DNA from: Strongyloides papillosus
Lineage: Eukaryota; Nematoda; Chromadorea; Rhabditida; Strongyloididae
Reading direction: 5' to 3'
Assembly (NCBI GenBank): GCA_005656395.1
Contig: SRSI01000079.1
Span: 2,232,001 to 2,296,000, forward strand
DNA length: 64,000 nt
Within the stretch, counting starts at the first letter, position 1. Each line of letters begins with the position of its first letter. The notes under the pieces were generated by a model. That model had not been told where the DNA came from, ran no database searches, and saw only the letters and a program-made list of their open reading frames with translations. Below, piece after piece: positions 1 to 12,200 of this stretch. Position numbers and translations under genes: made by a program.

Positions 1-819
1 CACATATGAAATGGATACACATGCAATTGATAAATACATTATTCAAATTAAACGATTTTTGATAAATTTAAAATTTATTTTCAACAAAAATGGTACTTGT
101 TACCTCAATTTGGTGTATTTATACTCTTCTTCGACTAAACGTCTGAAAAGGGGAGAACATACACGCAAATTTGCAACAAATGACACTTTTAATTAATAAA
201 AGTTAAAAAAAAAAAATATATATATATATACATATATTCTTGCATATGTATCAGACATATACAAAACATAATCTAATTAAAGATAAAATAATCATGCAAT
301 CAAAAGTATGCAACATAATTATATCAATAAGTTATTTTAAAATAACTAAATAAAAAGTATCTTTTAAATAAAGTACTTAGTTATACAATGTCGTGTAGAC
401 AAAGTTATCAACACTAAAGGATATGAAAATATCTAATACGTTGATATTATAATATTTACAAAATAAGTAAATACCATTCCTAGTATCCAACGCTAGAAAT
501 ATCAGGTCAAAAAAAGTAGCTGACCAAAACAATGATTAAAAAAAGAATAAGAATAATTCTTAACGCCTTATATATATATACAAAAAAAACAAAACAACTT
601 TTGATGATTACAAAATAAAGCATTGATGGATTAAAATATCAATGATCAAATACCAAATTAATAATATATGTCTATCTTCTGGCTATTGCCAAAGAAAAAA
701 CAGTAGGATTATTAAAGAAAAATCAAATATCAAATACCAGAAACATTATTACTAACTTCGTCTACCTATTGTTTAACAAATAAAATTCCCAGATCGCTAC
801 GAAGTAGCTGAAAAGGGGA
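1..819. other. A+T-rich stretch without a recognisable gene
   Basis: No reading frame here shows a family signature. The longest frame (11-196, plus) has low-complexity Asn/Ile/Lys-rich composition and no start or splice context. The stretch ends in a purine run (AAAAGGGGA, 811-819) immediately before a TGTAACG sequence, so part of it could be the worn-out interior of an LTR retrotransposon, but no protease, polymerase or integrase motif is visible. Confidence 0.5.
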
Positions 820-985
820 TGTAACGCCCCCAGAAGGCGTTATTAAAAAAACCAATATAAATACCAAGACAAATTCACTTTATATGTGAGATATTGAACA
901 TAAAATATTGTAACGAAGTTCTATTAATAAAAAGTTTATTTTATACATTTCGTTTTCTTATCACCCGAGGATAGCACCTCGTTAA
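820..985 (+). mobile_element. Possible short LTR (solo or 3' LTR)
   Basis: The segment starts TGTAACGCCCCC directly after a polypurine tract (AAAAGGGGA), the usual arrangement at the 3' LTR of gypsy-like elements. Inside are a TATA-like TATAAATACC and AATAAA-like sequences. It ends near CTCGTTA, which mirrors the TAACG start, although the terminal CA is not clear. No second LTR was found in the window, so it may be a solo or truncated LTR. The identification is inferred from layout only. Confidence 0.35.
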
Positions 986-1437
986 AAAAGCTTATAATTT
1001 CGCATTTTAGTAACATAGTAAATAGTAGTTTTACAAATCTAATGCATGCTTTTTGTTGTATATTTTTTAAAAAAATTTTTTAAAATGTATAGTGAAAATT
1101 GAAATACTTATTTTGAATGTATTAAAAATGATAAAAATATTTTTTTACGTTTATAAGATTGAAAGCAAATCAGAATAATAACTGTTATACATTACACGTG
1201 TAGTGTATCAAAAAAATAAAATAAAATTTAAAATATATAAATAAAATTGTTTTCATAAAATAGTTGTAAAAACTGAAGAGTGTTGAGTTTTATAACTTAT
1301 AAAAAAAGTGGTGGTAAAATCTGTTTGCAATTAATAATAGTAATTTAAACACTTTTCGTAGTAAATAAATTTAGATAGATTGCAAAAAGCTAGAAATTTA
1401 TTTGAATCAAAGTATTGGTTATTTTTTGGGTAAAAGT

Positions 1438-1527
1438 ACACTAGCCGTATTGGGCTAATATATATTTACCTCTAATACAAAGGGGGCAAATACATACTAA
1501 AACAATAAGGCCAGTGTACTTTTACCC
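1438..1527. repeat. 90-bp hairpin element with about 25-bp inverted ends
   Basis: The left arm GGGTAAAAGTACACTAGCC and the right arm GGCCAGTGTACTTTTACCC are near-perfect reverse complements, with a roughly 40-nt loop between them. Size and structure fit a small MITE. No coding capacity. Confidence 0.6.
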
Positions 1528-2218
1528 ATTTTTTTAAAAAAATATAAAATTTACTTTCAAAATTTTTTGCTGGATAGTTTCGACTTAGAAATTCTGGTAA
1601 ATTTATCTGCAATTTTTACAAAGTATAGCAAAACTTTTAAATAATTTTACATTTTTTTTAAAAAATAAGTCTGTGCATCGCTATATCATAATTTTTTAAA
1701 CATTTTTTTAAAAACTTTTAATATGTGTAGCTAAATTACGGTATTTTGAAACAAATTAATTTAGATCATTTTGGTATAGAAACATTTAGAGGAAAAAATC
1801 TATTCTACTATCGAATTTAAAGATATTTACTAAAAATTTTATTAAATCTCAAAAAACTAGATATAATTTGATTTTAATTTTTCATCATATCTTAATAATA
1901 GACGTATACTGTACTGATTTTAAATTTTTATTAAATCAGCACAAATAATACATATAATGAAATAAAAAATATTTTTTCTACCTATCTTAATTCTACTATA
2001 TTTTTAAGAATTTAATTTAACTTTTAAAATTTTAAAAAAATTTCTTCTATAACTTTTATAAATTGTTATTTTTTGACTACGATTGAAAAAATAAATTCTT
2101 CATAATAATTTTTATTTTTAGTAACTGAAAATAATACAAATTCTTCAATTATATACTTAGAAAATGTTACTGTGTTAGAAAATTTATTAAATTGTCTTTC
2201 ACTTTCTATTGACTATTT

Positions 2219-2810
2219 CAAGAACGAAAATTCAGATGAATTAGTATTTATTTTTTCTATTCAGTACATTAAAATACATTTTTTATTTTAATAAAAAAAT
2301 TACAGAAAACCACATTAAGATGTAAAGTGTTCTTCTAAGATATAGGGGAATTTTCGATGACTTACTTTTTTCCGGGAAAAGACATTTTTGGTAAATTTTA
2401 TTGTTTATACCTAATAATCATTAAAAATTGCATCTATCTGTGAAATTTCAGATTAATAGAATCATTTTTAAGTGGTTCCAAGAGTCACAACATTTCAGAT
2501 TAGTCTCATTTTAATAGATTTATCTAAAGAACGAAAATTCAGATGGAACTAATATTTATTTTTTCTATTTAGCATATTAAAAAACATTTTTATATTAATA
2601 AAAAGAAGTACTTAAAATGAAAACCATTTAAAGAGGTAAACTATTCTTCTATTTTGTAGGGGAATTTTCGATGACTTACCATTTTTCGGGATCAAACTTT
2701 TTTTAGTAACTTTTATTGTTTGCATGTAATAAGCATTAGAAATTACATCTAAATGTAAAATTTTGAATAAAAAATCATTTTTTGAAGGAGGAACAAAAGT
2801 ACCGAATTTC
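2219..2810. repeat. Two tandem copies of a roughly 306-bp unit
   Basis: The phrase AGAACGAAAATTCAGATG at about 2223 recurs at about 2528, followed in both copies by the same succession of landmarks, including GGGGAATTTTCGATGACTTAC (21 nt in all; recognised at about 2345 and 2658). Copies are diverged. Related phrases (ATCTCGAGAA.GGATA at about 2835 and 3316) continue the pattern with a different spacing to about 3.4 kb. Not coding. Confidence 0.55.
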
Positions 2811-3927
2811 AAAATTTGGTACTTAATGAGATGTATCTCGAGAACGGATAATGGGATTAAGACGATCTATATGACATATGATAGAGAAATAAATTCCACA
2901 TAAATTTTGTGAACATTTCATATTGAAAAAGTTTCATATTTGCGTACTTTTTTCTTAAAATTTAAAAATTATAAAAAAAAATTGACTGATTAGTAATAAA
3001 AATTTATTGAGTGGTGTTACCCACATAATTCAACGTGTATAAATAATAAAATTTATATTCAAATTATAATAATAATATTCATATTTATTTCTAATAATCA
3101 AAATATTATAATTTGATTGCAGATTTATTTTTGACTAACTCAAGAACAAAAAAACATAAATGAACGATTTATAAATTAAAATGTTTGCAAAAAATTTCTC
3201 TAAGGGGAAAATTCAAGACATTTTGAAAAAACTGACGTATTGGAACTTTTATTCTTTCTTGAAACTAAAAAATAGCAATTTTTTTAAAAATTAAAAAATC
3301 ACTTTTTTCTTTATATCTCGAGAAGGGATAGGTAATCGAGATGATATATATATCATTCGATAGAGAATTAAATTCTTCATAAACGTTGTGAAAAAACTTT
3401 GTTTAAAAAGTTTCATCTTCGCACAATTTTTTTAAAAAATTTTCTAAAACGATTTTATGGTACTTAAAGTTCTTCGATTTTCTTGGGATTATTTTCAAAA
3501 TGTGAGTTAAAGAGAAACTTAGATTAACATTTTTTCTTTTTTTCAATTTCCTTCTCTGAATCCCGATATATCATTTTAAAATGTAAGAATTTAGGTTTTT
3601 TTTGGTCATTTTCAAAAAAGTTCAAAATCTCAAAAGTGAACTTGAAATTTTAACTTTTTTTATTTTTATATTATTAGCATCTATAACTATATATGCTTGT
3701 AAAATTTCAGATAAAACAAATAACTTTAAGGGGATTAAGAATAACACGGCAAAACATTTTTAAGTAGCTCTACGTCAAAAACGGAACTTCAGATTAAGAT
3801 AATGTTGTGTTTTTTGAAATCAGCACATAAAGTTACATATATTAAGACATAAAAAAGTTTCAATATCGGAAATAATTTACACACCTGAGATACTCCTGTC
3901 ATATATTTTAAGATATATAGGGAAGGG
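2811..3927. other. Degenerate repeat DNA without genes
   Basis: Contains a diverged direct duplication (around 2832-2960 and 3312-3440, both with CTCGAGAA..GGATA and GATAGAGAA.TAAATTC). No open frame of note and no RNA gene seen. Confidence 0.5.
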
Positions 3928-5440
3928 ATTATAATACAAAATTTCTATTATTAAAATTTTCTTTGTCTAAAATGTAAATAAGTTTAAATTTATTTTGCAA
4001 TTTTAAATACAACAAAATGTATGCAATTAGGTATTAATTACTAGCATATGTAATATAATTGATAACAACCCCACACTTTTTATCAATTTTTATTTATTTT
4101 GATAATTTATTGCCTGAAGAAAAAATTATTATTTAAAACTTTCATTCAAAATGATGAGGTATAAAATCTATTAATATAACAATAAAATACACAGGGGGAT
4201 CTCAGGAACGTTCTCATCATATAAATAAATAACCTGTTACTGAGAGCAATCAATTAACTAAAGGTTATTTTAAAATTTTCCGTCAAAAAAATAATTAATT
4301 TTTGCACAAAATAATAGTATTCAGTATGAAAAAGTGTTGACAACAAATAATTCAAAAATTATTTATGAATCCTCTGAATCCATCACTTTTTCTCAAAAAA
4401 TTCACTAGATCTGGTGCTTTTTATCCATGAATACCGCATGAAACCTTTGAATTTGATATTTTATCTTCGGATTTCCAGAATCCTATGTTCCCGTTCATAA
4501 ATCCTCATCTTTTCATCCATGAGTCCTATATGAAACCCCCGAATTCGAGACAAAAAACTTCAAATTTCAGAATCCCGTGTTTCCATCCATGAATCCTCTG
4601 AATTCTTAGTTTTCTATCCATGAAACCCATCTGAAATCTTTGAATCCGAGATAAAAATTTTTAATTTCAGAATCACATATTCCCATCCATGAATCCTCTG
4701 AATCCTTAGTTTTTCATCCATGAAACCCATATGGAACCCCCAAATCCGAGACAAAAATTTTGAAATTTCAGAATTCAATGTTTTCATCAATGTATCCTCT
4801 GAATCCGTAATTTTTTATCCATGAAATCCATATGAAACCCCCGAATGCGAGATAAAAATTTCTAAATTGTAGAATCCCATGTTTTCATGAATGAATCCTC
4901 TGAATCCTTAATTTTTCATCCATGAAAACCATATGGAACGCACGAATCCGACATTAAAATTTTTTGAATCCCTAAATCAACCAATATAATGAAAATGATT
5001 AAATCGACCAAATTTATAATAAAAATGAAAAAAATCAATTTAATTAAAATGATGAATTTTATCAATTTTATAATAAAAATGAAAAAAAACGATTTTTATT
5101 AAAATGATGAATTTTATCAATTTTATAATAAAAATGAAAAAAACGATTTTTATAAAAATGATGATTTTTATCAATTTTATAATAAAAATGAAAAAAAGAT
5201 TTTTATTAAAATGATGAATTTTATATTAAAAATGAAAAAAACGATTTTTATAAAAATGATGAATTTTATAATAAAAATGAAAAAAACGATTTTTATTAAA
5301 ATGATGAATTTTATAATAAAAATGAAAAAAAATCGATTTTATTAAAATGATGAATTTTATAATAAAAATGAAAATACCAATTTAATTAAAATGATCAATT
5401 CGACTAAATTTATAATAAAAATAAATGATCAACTAAAATA
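3928..5440. repeat. Dispersed 1.5-kb repeat, copy 1 (composite with minisatellites)
   Basis: Long near-identity to 16292-17817 begins at ATTATAATACAAAATTTC. The unit has three parts. First comes a unique roughly 450-bp head. Next is a 90-100-bp tandem repeat (each copy with CAGAATCC, CATCCATGAA and GAATCCGAGA, 4.43-4.97 kb). Last is a shorter 30-50-bp minisatellite built on TTTATAATAAAAATGAAAAA and TTAAAATGATGAA (4.98-5.44 kb). The minisatellite parts differ in copy number between the two copies. No transposase frame; the way it spread is unknown. Confidence 0.8.
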
Positions 5441-5447
5441 ATAAAAA

Positions 5448-6200
5448 TATTCTTATTTTTTAAATCCCGTTTTCTAGTCAATCAGAGATAGCATATACAA
5501 CTAAAAATTTTACCCTCCCCCAAATTTTTTATTTAATTTATGAAAAGAGCAATTTATAAATGTATGTTATCAAATTTTTTCGGCCTGAAATCTTGAGATA
5601 CAATAGCTGCAGTGAGTAGAAGTTTGAAATATAGAATTTTATAAGTTTCCAAAAAGTAGATTCTTTTAAATAAATGTTGCTTCTAGGGGTAATTTTTCAT
5701 GAAATAACGAATGAGCATGGTAGGAACGGGCGCTTTTGATTTTTGTACTCACATTCAAGGACATTATGATCTACACATTTTATTTTCCGTATTTTTTTGA
5801 ATCTGGACATAAAATTACATGATAAATCGAACAAGCATAGTGAGAAAATGAACTTTTTCGATTTTTGTAATCAAAAACTGGGAAAACTAACAAGAAATTC
5901 TAAAAGACAAAAGCGTAAATTTATAAAGTCGAATGTATGCTCATTTGTTTTTCATAAAAAATACCTTTAGAAACAATATTTATTTATAAAAAATTCTATT
6001 TGCCGGAAGTTTGTAAAAATAAATTTTTTCAACTCTTACTCATTGCTATTGCTGTATCTCAAAGTTTCAGGCCAAATAAACTTGCCAACATATATTTTTT
6101 TAGTTGTTCTTTTTACTAATGAAATAAAAAGCGGGGTTAAAAATTTTAGTTGTACATAAATGTCTTATTACTTCACAAAACGTGTTTTTGAATTAAGAAT
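5448..6200. repeat. Foldback element with about 270-300-bp imperfect inverted arms
   Basis: The left arm (about 5448-5730) and right arm (about 5940-6200) are reverse complements over most of their length. Landmarks shared in opposite orientation include GGCCTGAAA.CTTGAGATAC, ACAACTAAAAATTTTA and AATGAGCAT. The spacer of about 210 bp itself holds a diverged direct repeat of the inner arm. It lies directly against copy 1 of the 1.5-kb repeat. No coding capacity. Confidence 0.65.
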
Positions 6201-8774
6201 ATATTCTTAATCCATCTATTGTAATGAAGGTGCGTTCTCCGACAATTTTTTAGTAGTTTTTATGGGTGTTTTGACTATGGAATTGAATATACCTGTAGCC
6301 TCTTATTCAATCATTTTTTGGACGTTTAAAAGTTCTTAAGCTATTTATTTAACAGGAAAAAACCTTCAATGAGAATTTTTGTATCACAAGTAACTTAATA
6401 AAAAATATTTAATGTAAAGATTCGCAACCAGAAACTTTATCTACTGGTACAATCTTGAAATACACTTTTTTGATTTCTTTTAAAAAACTCTAAAATTTTT
6501 TAAACATTTAAAATTTGAAAAGAATTTCATTTTTTCTAGAGTAGGACATTTTGCTTATTGTTTAGCTTAGTTTGTTGAATTTTGTCTTATTCTTTTGTTT
6601 ATGTTAAGAACATGACAAATTAATCATAATTTAAAACTATTTATTGAAATTTTTATATAATTCTCTAAATATTTTATCATATCTCTAATATAAATGTTCA
6701 GAATCTTCTAAAATTAGCTCCAATCGATAGATATCAGAGTATAATTTATAAATAATCAATATTTTCAATAGTTTAATATTAAAACTGTAATAGGGTGCAT
6801 AGAAGTAGAAACAATTTTGTTTATTTTAGTATTCATTGAGTAAAAAAACACATATTTTATAAAATTTGTTGTTAATATCTGATTAATCAATTAAGAAAAA
6901 TTTTAAAAAATTAGATTTAATTGATAAAGTATAAAATTTAACTTCATAACGTTTTATTTAATTCTAGAAGTGGAATCTTTGAATATTGAAAAAAAATAAA
7001 GCAAGTAATTCGTTTCTTTGTATAAATTTAAAAGAAAAGTATTTATATCACAAGAATTAGTCTTCAGAATTTCATGAAGTTAGTTCCGTTCGATAGAACA
7101 TGGAATTTTACACTATAATACATTCATAGTTTTTTATGAGTAATACAAAATTCCTGAAGAAATCATTAAAACAAAACAATACAAAAATTTGTTCAATGAT
7201 TTCTTAGCTGATATATATTATAACATGATAAAAAACTGTACGAAAATAGTTAACAGATACTTTTTTGACAAATAATATCTAAAAATTACTAAAGTACAAA
7301 ACTAAATGATAACACAAAAGTTTTATACAATCATTTACATAGTATTTCATAATTTTTGAAGCATTTTTTAGTCATCATGTTTAAATAAAATTAAAGAAAC
7401 ACCCAACTTAAGATATAATGAAGATCCCGGTTTAATTTTTCTGCTTACGTACCTTTTCTCTCCTCTACATCATATTTTTTACTTATTTAAAGATAAGACT
7501 AACTTGAAAATTACTATTTACTCCTTCTGAAATATTCCTAACAAGCTTCTCAAATGTGCATTTGATTTGTTAAATATGTTAACATTGTGACTTTAAATGA
7601 GTGTAATAAATGCATCGAAAACAATTAAAATTCTATAAATCATCTTAAGATTAAAAAACTGGCGACATTTTATGGTATCCTTAAACTTGTAGATTCTATT
7701 ATCATTATCAAATCCAAGAAAAAAATCCTAATTGTTTTTGTTGATAACATTGAGATCCAAATGTTTCTATATAACTTTGAAGTAGAATAATAATATAATT
7801 GAACACAAAATTAACGGGGAAATTTTCCAATACAGTACTTTAATCAATAAGTAATTGAATCCTATTTGTATAATCATTTCCATCTACTAAATTATTTTCC
7901 TAAATATTTCATATTTTTACATTTATAAGACATAATAACTTCAGACTTTGTTTTAAAAAATGATTATGGGACGGCACGTAGTTACTCTACACTAGAATAT
8001 TAAACTTCTATTGATTAATTGAACCTTCATTCGTAGATATTCTTTACAGCCTGGTTTGAACATAAAAACATACATAATAAAATTAACAATGACAACATTT
8101 TTTCTACTAAAAATATCAAATTCTTAGTTGAAAAGGAATGATTAAGTATCTGCCAATTGAAATTAAACAAATGCTTTTTTTCTTTACTTTATTATCATCC
8201 TTTTGAGGTACAAATAAATGTTTCTTTTAAAATTTTTTTTTCATGAACACTGAATACCACAGTATTTCTTCTTCTAGTTTGAATTGTATAATAAGCAGAC
8301 ATAATCATATCATTGTGTGTTAAAGAACCTGACATCATTATTGAAATATCCTTTATATTCCAAAAACTTACTTTTGTGTAAAAATAGTTGCAAACAGAGA
8401 TATCTTTAAATTGTCATCTTGAAGAAGTAACATTAAACAGGCTGCTAGCTCATGATAAAATAAAAACAATAATGTTTCTATTCTTTAATATATAAACATA
8501 GAGTTTTAAACAATTTTAACCACAGAAAAGGTTCCACTAATCAAAGTTGGTTAAGAATGTATGATGATGACAGTATTTTTTATTTGGTTCTATTAAGAAA
8601 ACGTTAGATTCATTTTTCTTTATGGTTATCATGAAAAAGTTACAATTTTAACAATTTTTTAATTTCATTAGAAGAAATAAAGACACAAAAGAAAAACAAA
8701 TTTTTTTATTATTAAAAAAATACAAAATTATAATTTCTAAAAATTTAGTGTTATTGTAATAATTTTCTCCCAAG
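6201..8774. other. Intergenic, no gene recognised
   Basis: A+T-rich DNA without a convincing gene. A short open stretch on the minus strand near 8270-8340 has non-random-looking codons but no start, splice partner or family signature, so it was not called. Confidence 0.5.
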
Positions 8775-9485
8775 CTATACTTCAATTCTTTGTCCACATT
8801 CATAGTAGTAGATGTAGTTCAACTTTGGAGAAGGTACAGCATTTGTGAAATACTCAATCATGTTTGAAATTTTGTCTTCCGGATGAGTGTGGTTAAAATA
8901 TATTCTCAGTGATCTGACAATTCTGCATATAAGATCACAACAGCGTTTTTTCGCAGGACTTTGATTGAACGCTTTCCTGAATCCATTTTCGTCATTTTTA
9001 ATATTTTCTAATTTGTTATAAAGATCCTCATTACCTAAAATTAAATTATTATGTTAATAACTATAATGCTTTATAAATAACTTACCTATATAAATTGTAT
9101 ATTCTTTTCCTTCTTTATGTAGGAAATCAATTTCCACTAATAGGCCTGCGAGTCCTTATATGATAATTGATTTATCATCACTATTACCATGAAATGATGC
9201 AAATCCCAGAGTGTATCTTCCTCCATACTCTTTGATCAACCAGTTTGGATATTCATTGTTTGATGAGTTGTAGTAGCAAACAATGTTACGTCCATTCTCC
9301 GATTTCACTAATTCGTTTGTTGACTCCTCAAGATTTTGAATAATCGATTCTAGTCTTCTACCGATAGAACTAGTATATCGATACGGCTGAATTAAAATTC
9401 GACTACTTTGAGGCATATTTTGATAGAATGATGGATGTACAATGTCATTGCCATTTACTCTTCCTTTAAGGATATGTCTTGCCAT
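8775..9485 (-). pseudogene. Unrecognised two-exon gene broken by one in-frame TAA
   Basis: Exon 1 is 9485-9086 and exon 2 is 9034-8775, joined by a 51-bp intron (GTAAGTT...TTTTAG) that keeps phase. The ATG is preceded by AATTTTAG, a possible trans-splice acceptor. The frame would give about 219 residues but is interrupted by a single TAA at 9158-9156 (codon 110); the same frame continues open across the intron to a TAG at 8777-8775. The continued part looks like real protein (mixed composition, a CC pair, aromatic-rich end). I do not recognise the family. It could be a young pseudogene, a stop polymorphism or a base error. It lies between a gene desert and two other broken genes, which favours real decay. 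Confidence 0.5.
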
Positions 9486-10424
9486 TTTCCTAAAATTATC
9501 TTAAGATTATCAATTTATATAAAAAAAATTTTATTAATTTATATTAAAAACTTCTCGACAAAAATATAAGATAAAGAAACAATTTTAAACTCAAATGATT
9601 TTATTAAGTCATTAAATACTTTTAGACGTTAACTATTTTACTATATATTTTTATTAATATATAAATTTAATCTTTTACAGACCAAGCGCTATTTTAGTAC
9701 GATTGCTATTTTCCATGATATAAGGGTTTATTCACTTATCCATTCTCATTTATCAAAAAGTAATCCTTTTGCGATGAGACTAACATTGCTTTTTAATAAA
9801 AAAATTTTAGTTTTTATATTGCTTTATAAATTTCCTTTATAAATTATTGTTCCATATTACATAGAAAGAAAATTAATTTACGGAGGAATTAATTGATTAT
9901 ATAGGTAAGTATATTTTAATTTCTAAAAGCATTATTTGTTAAAGAGACATGAAATATAGTCAATATAACAGTATTTTTTTAAACATTTTATTATTCAAGC
10001 ACACGACAATATATAATATTTATATAAAAATCCAGTATCAAAAAATTAAAATTGCAAAAAACTTAATAATATTGTTATTAATTGATAATTGCCTATAAAT
10101 CCAGTAGTGAATAGAAATATACAAATAAAATATCATATGTAAAATAGAGGAATAAATATACTTCAAAGACGTAATCACTATCATGTGTATAAAAATTTTT
10201 TTCTTTGAATTTACGTATGCTAAACACCCACAAAAGAAATAATAAAACATTTTACCTAATTTCTTATTATAAAAGGGATAAAAAGAATAAAAGAAATATA
10301 CGGTGCTGAATTTGATAATTGTCTTCAGTCTTGATCAACTAGATCTTTCTACAGTACTAAAAATAAAAAAAAACAAATAAGGTAAGGAGCTATATTATTT
10401 ATTCATTTATTAAAATACTTACAG
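9486..10424. other. Intergenic, no gene recognised
   Basis: Low-complexity A+T-rich DNA. A minus-strand frame at 10038-10250 is Ile/Tyr/Phe-rich with no signature and was not accepted. The 5' part of the phosphatase relic could extend back into 10.3-10.4 kb but nothing can be recognised. Confidence 0.45.
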
Positions 10425-11165
10425 AATGTTTCATGTCTTGATGCTACAAGAGTTCATCTTACCATAAATGATCAATACGGAAATGACTAAACTGCATCTA
10501 TATCAATTATGTTTCCAAAATCCAAAGGTGGTGAGAGAATAATTATAACACAAGCACCAGTGAACTATTTAGCTTAAATATCTTTTCTAATTCTAAACCA
10601 GTTACCATGATAATACCACCTGATTTCTATCGTATGATAGAACAAATAGGATATGAATTTGGTGTAATTTTGTGCAGGTTTAGTAATGAAAAAGAAATTA
10701 TGTATTGTCAGTACATTCCAACAAACGGTTCCATGAATATTGGGAAATATTAAGAAAAGAATCACTGCTAAAAGACAACAATATTATCATCTCAAGAATT
10801 CAATACTCTATATAAGAATAGGCAAAAAAACCAGAGTAATTTAGTCATCTTCAATATTTAGATTGCCCTAAAGAAGAATTTTCACAACCATGGGTTTTAA
10901 CACCAATAAACATCTGTCTAAGAATTAAAGACTCCCAAAGACCTGTAATTATCTATTTTATTAGTTGAGTTAGATGATCAAAAACATTGACATTCATTTT
11001 TATAACAATATATGAATTTGATAATGGTATACTCCCAAAAAGACTCATTCCAACTGTCAAGAATATTAAATTTTACCTCTTTATAGATGTAAGGACACCA
11101 TTTGAGTTTCTTTACATACATCTCAAGTTAATTCGTTACTTTCTCCATAAATGATATATTGTCAA
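10425..11165 (+). pseudogene. Decayed protein-tyrosine phosphatase domain
   Basis: Pieces in shifting frames line up in the correct order with a nematode PTP domain. They are: CLDATRVHLTINDQYGND (10434 on); IIITQAP, the TQAP substrate-loop landmark (about 10540); DFYRMIEQIGYEFGVILC, matching the FWRMI..... element (10619 on); HLQYLDCPKEEF, standing where H.QY..WPDHG occurs (about 10848); and FEFLYIHLKLIRYF, the final helix (about 11105). The catalytic P-loop at 10954-10977 is destroyed: the positions of His and Cys read Tyr and Phe, and two loop codons are TGA. An acceptor-like TTACAG sits before the first piece. Several stops and frameshifts make expression as a phosphatase impossible. The family assignment is by eye but the ordered match is strong. 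Confidence 0.75.
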
Positions 11166-12200
11166 TGGTCAAAGGTTCCCGTCGTTCTTCCATGACTATG
11201 ATTCAGCCTGTATTAAACAAGTATTCAGAGAAAAAACTTTTCAATATGCATCAGAATATGGCATTAGAACTACCAAAACTTCTCAAATACCACAAAATCT
11301 CCAACCTCAATTTATTGATGTTTATGGATTAATCCTAACATATAGTAGCAATAGTTTCAAATTATTATACCTATCTTAACTATAACAAATTTACATTTGA
11401 TAAGAATAAATAAATTATTAATGAAGAGAATAAAGTTTTGATTAAAAAATCTTCTTGGATTAAATGCCTATCTAGACTTTGGTTTTTTACATTTAACGTC
11501 GTCCATACATCACAAAATTATTGTTAATTATTCTGTTATTTAAACAAGATAACTTAAAATCTGAATTCCCATATAGAATATTATCTACATTAACACTTTT
11601 GAAGTAAATTCTTGACCAATCAAATAATGATATTACAGCGCTTGTCAACGATAAATTGTCTTTAGTTATTACTACCTAAGTTTAAATTTAATTAAATAAA
11701 AAATAAAACAAACCTTATCAGTAATTTAAAAATAATGTTTATAATGTAGATATTTTTGACACTTCGTAACCACCAAAGCATTTTCCTACATAAATTCCGA
11801 TAAACCCAAATACTTATCCCTTCTAACACGCTAGATTCTCTAATTGACTTTCCTACTAACGCTAGCTTCTTTTTTGTATGTTCAACTCAATTAAATTCAC
11901 TTGAAGTAATCAACCCGATATCTTATGAAGGTCACAGCTAAACAGCAACAAAATAATTAAAGACTAAAAGGCATATTCTCTCATTTAAATTATTGACTAT
12001 TTGATGTTTTCTCACTCTTAGATAAGTTTAATCTAGTCTTACATGTTTCAAAAAAGTTTTCAAAGTTTGGTAAATTAAATGGTTCTAAAAAAATACTCTC
12101 AGCGCACGGTAGATGAAGTCATTTTAAGCAAATCTTCTGTGTAGAACAGGTGCATCTTGTGTAGATCTGCATAAGACGACCTCATTTACCATGCCCTGGG
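11166..12200. other. Region after the phosphatase relic, no gene called
   Basis: A short open piece at about 11200-11330 (plus) may belong to the tail of the phosphatase gene, but it has no landmark. From 11.35 to 12.2 kb I see scattered short open stretches on both strands and nothing I can name. Confidence 0.35.

Noticed and set aside
11..196. 61-codon frame at the window start
   Set aside because: Low complexity and no signature or splice context.
8230..8460. Minus-strand open pieces with a GTAAGT-like donor
   Set aside because: Two short pieces could be exons, but no family match, start or stop logic links them.
10038..10765. Minus-strand frames of 63-70 codons
   Set aside because: Ile/Tyr/Phe-rich; the second is the shadow of the plus-strand phosphatase relic.
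12080..12200. Minus-strand open patch before the cholinesterase-like gene
   Set aside because: About 40 codons with stops on both sides and no recognisable content.
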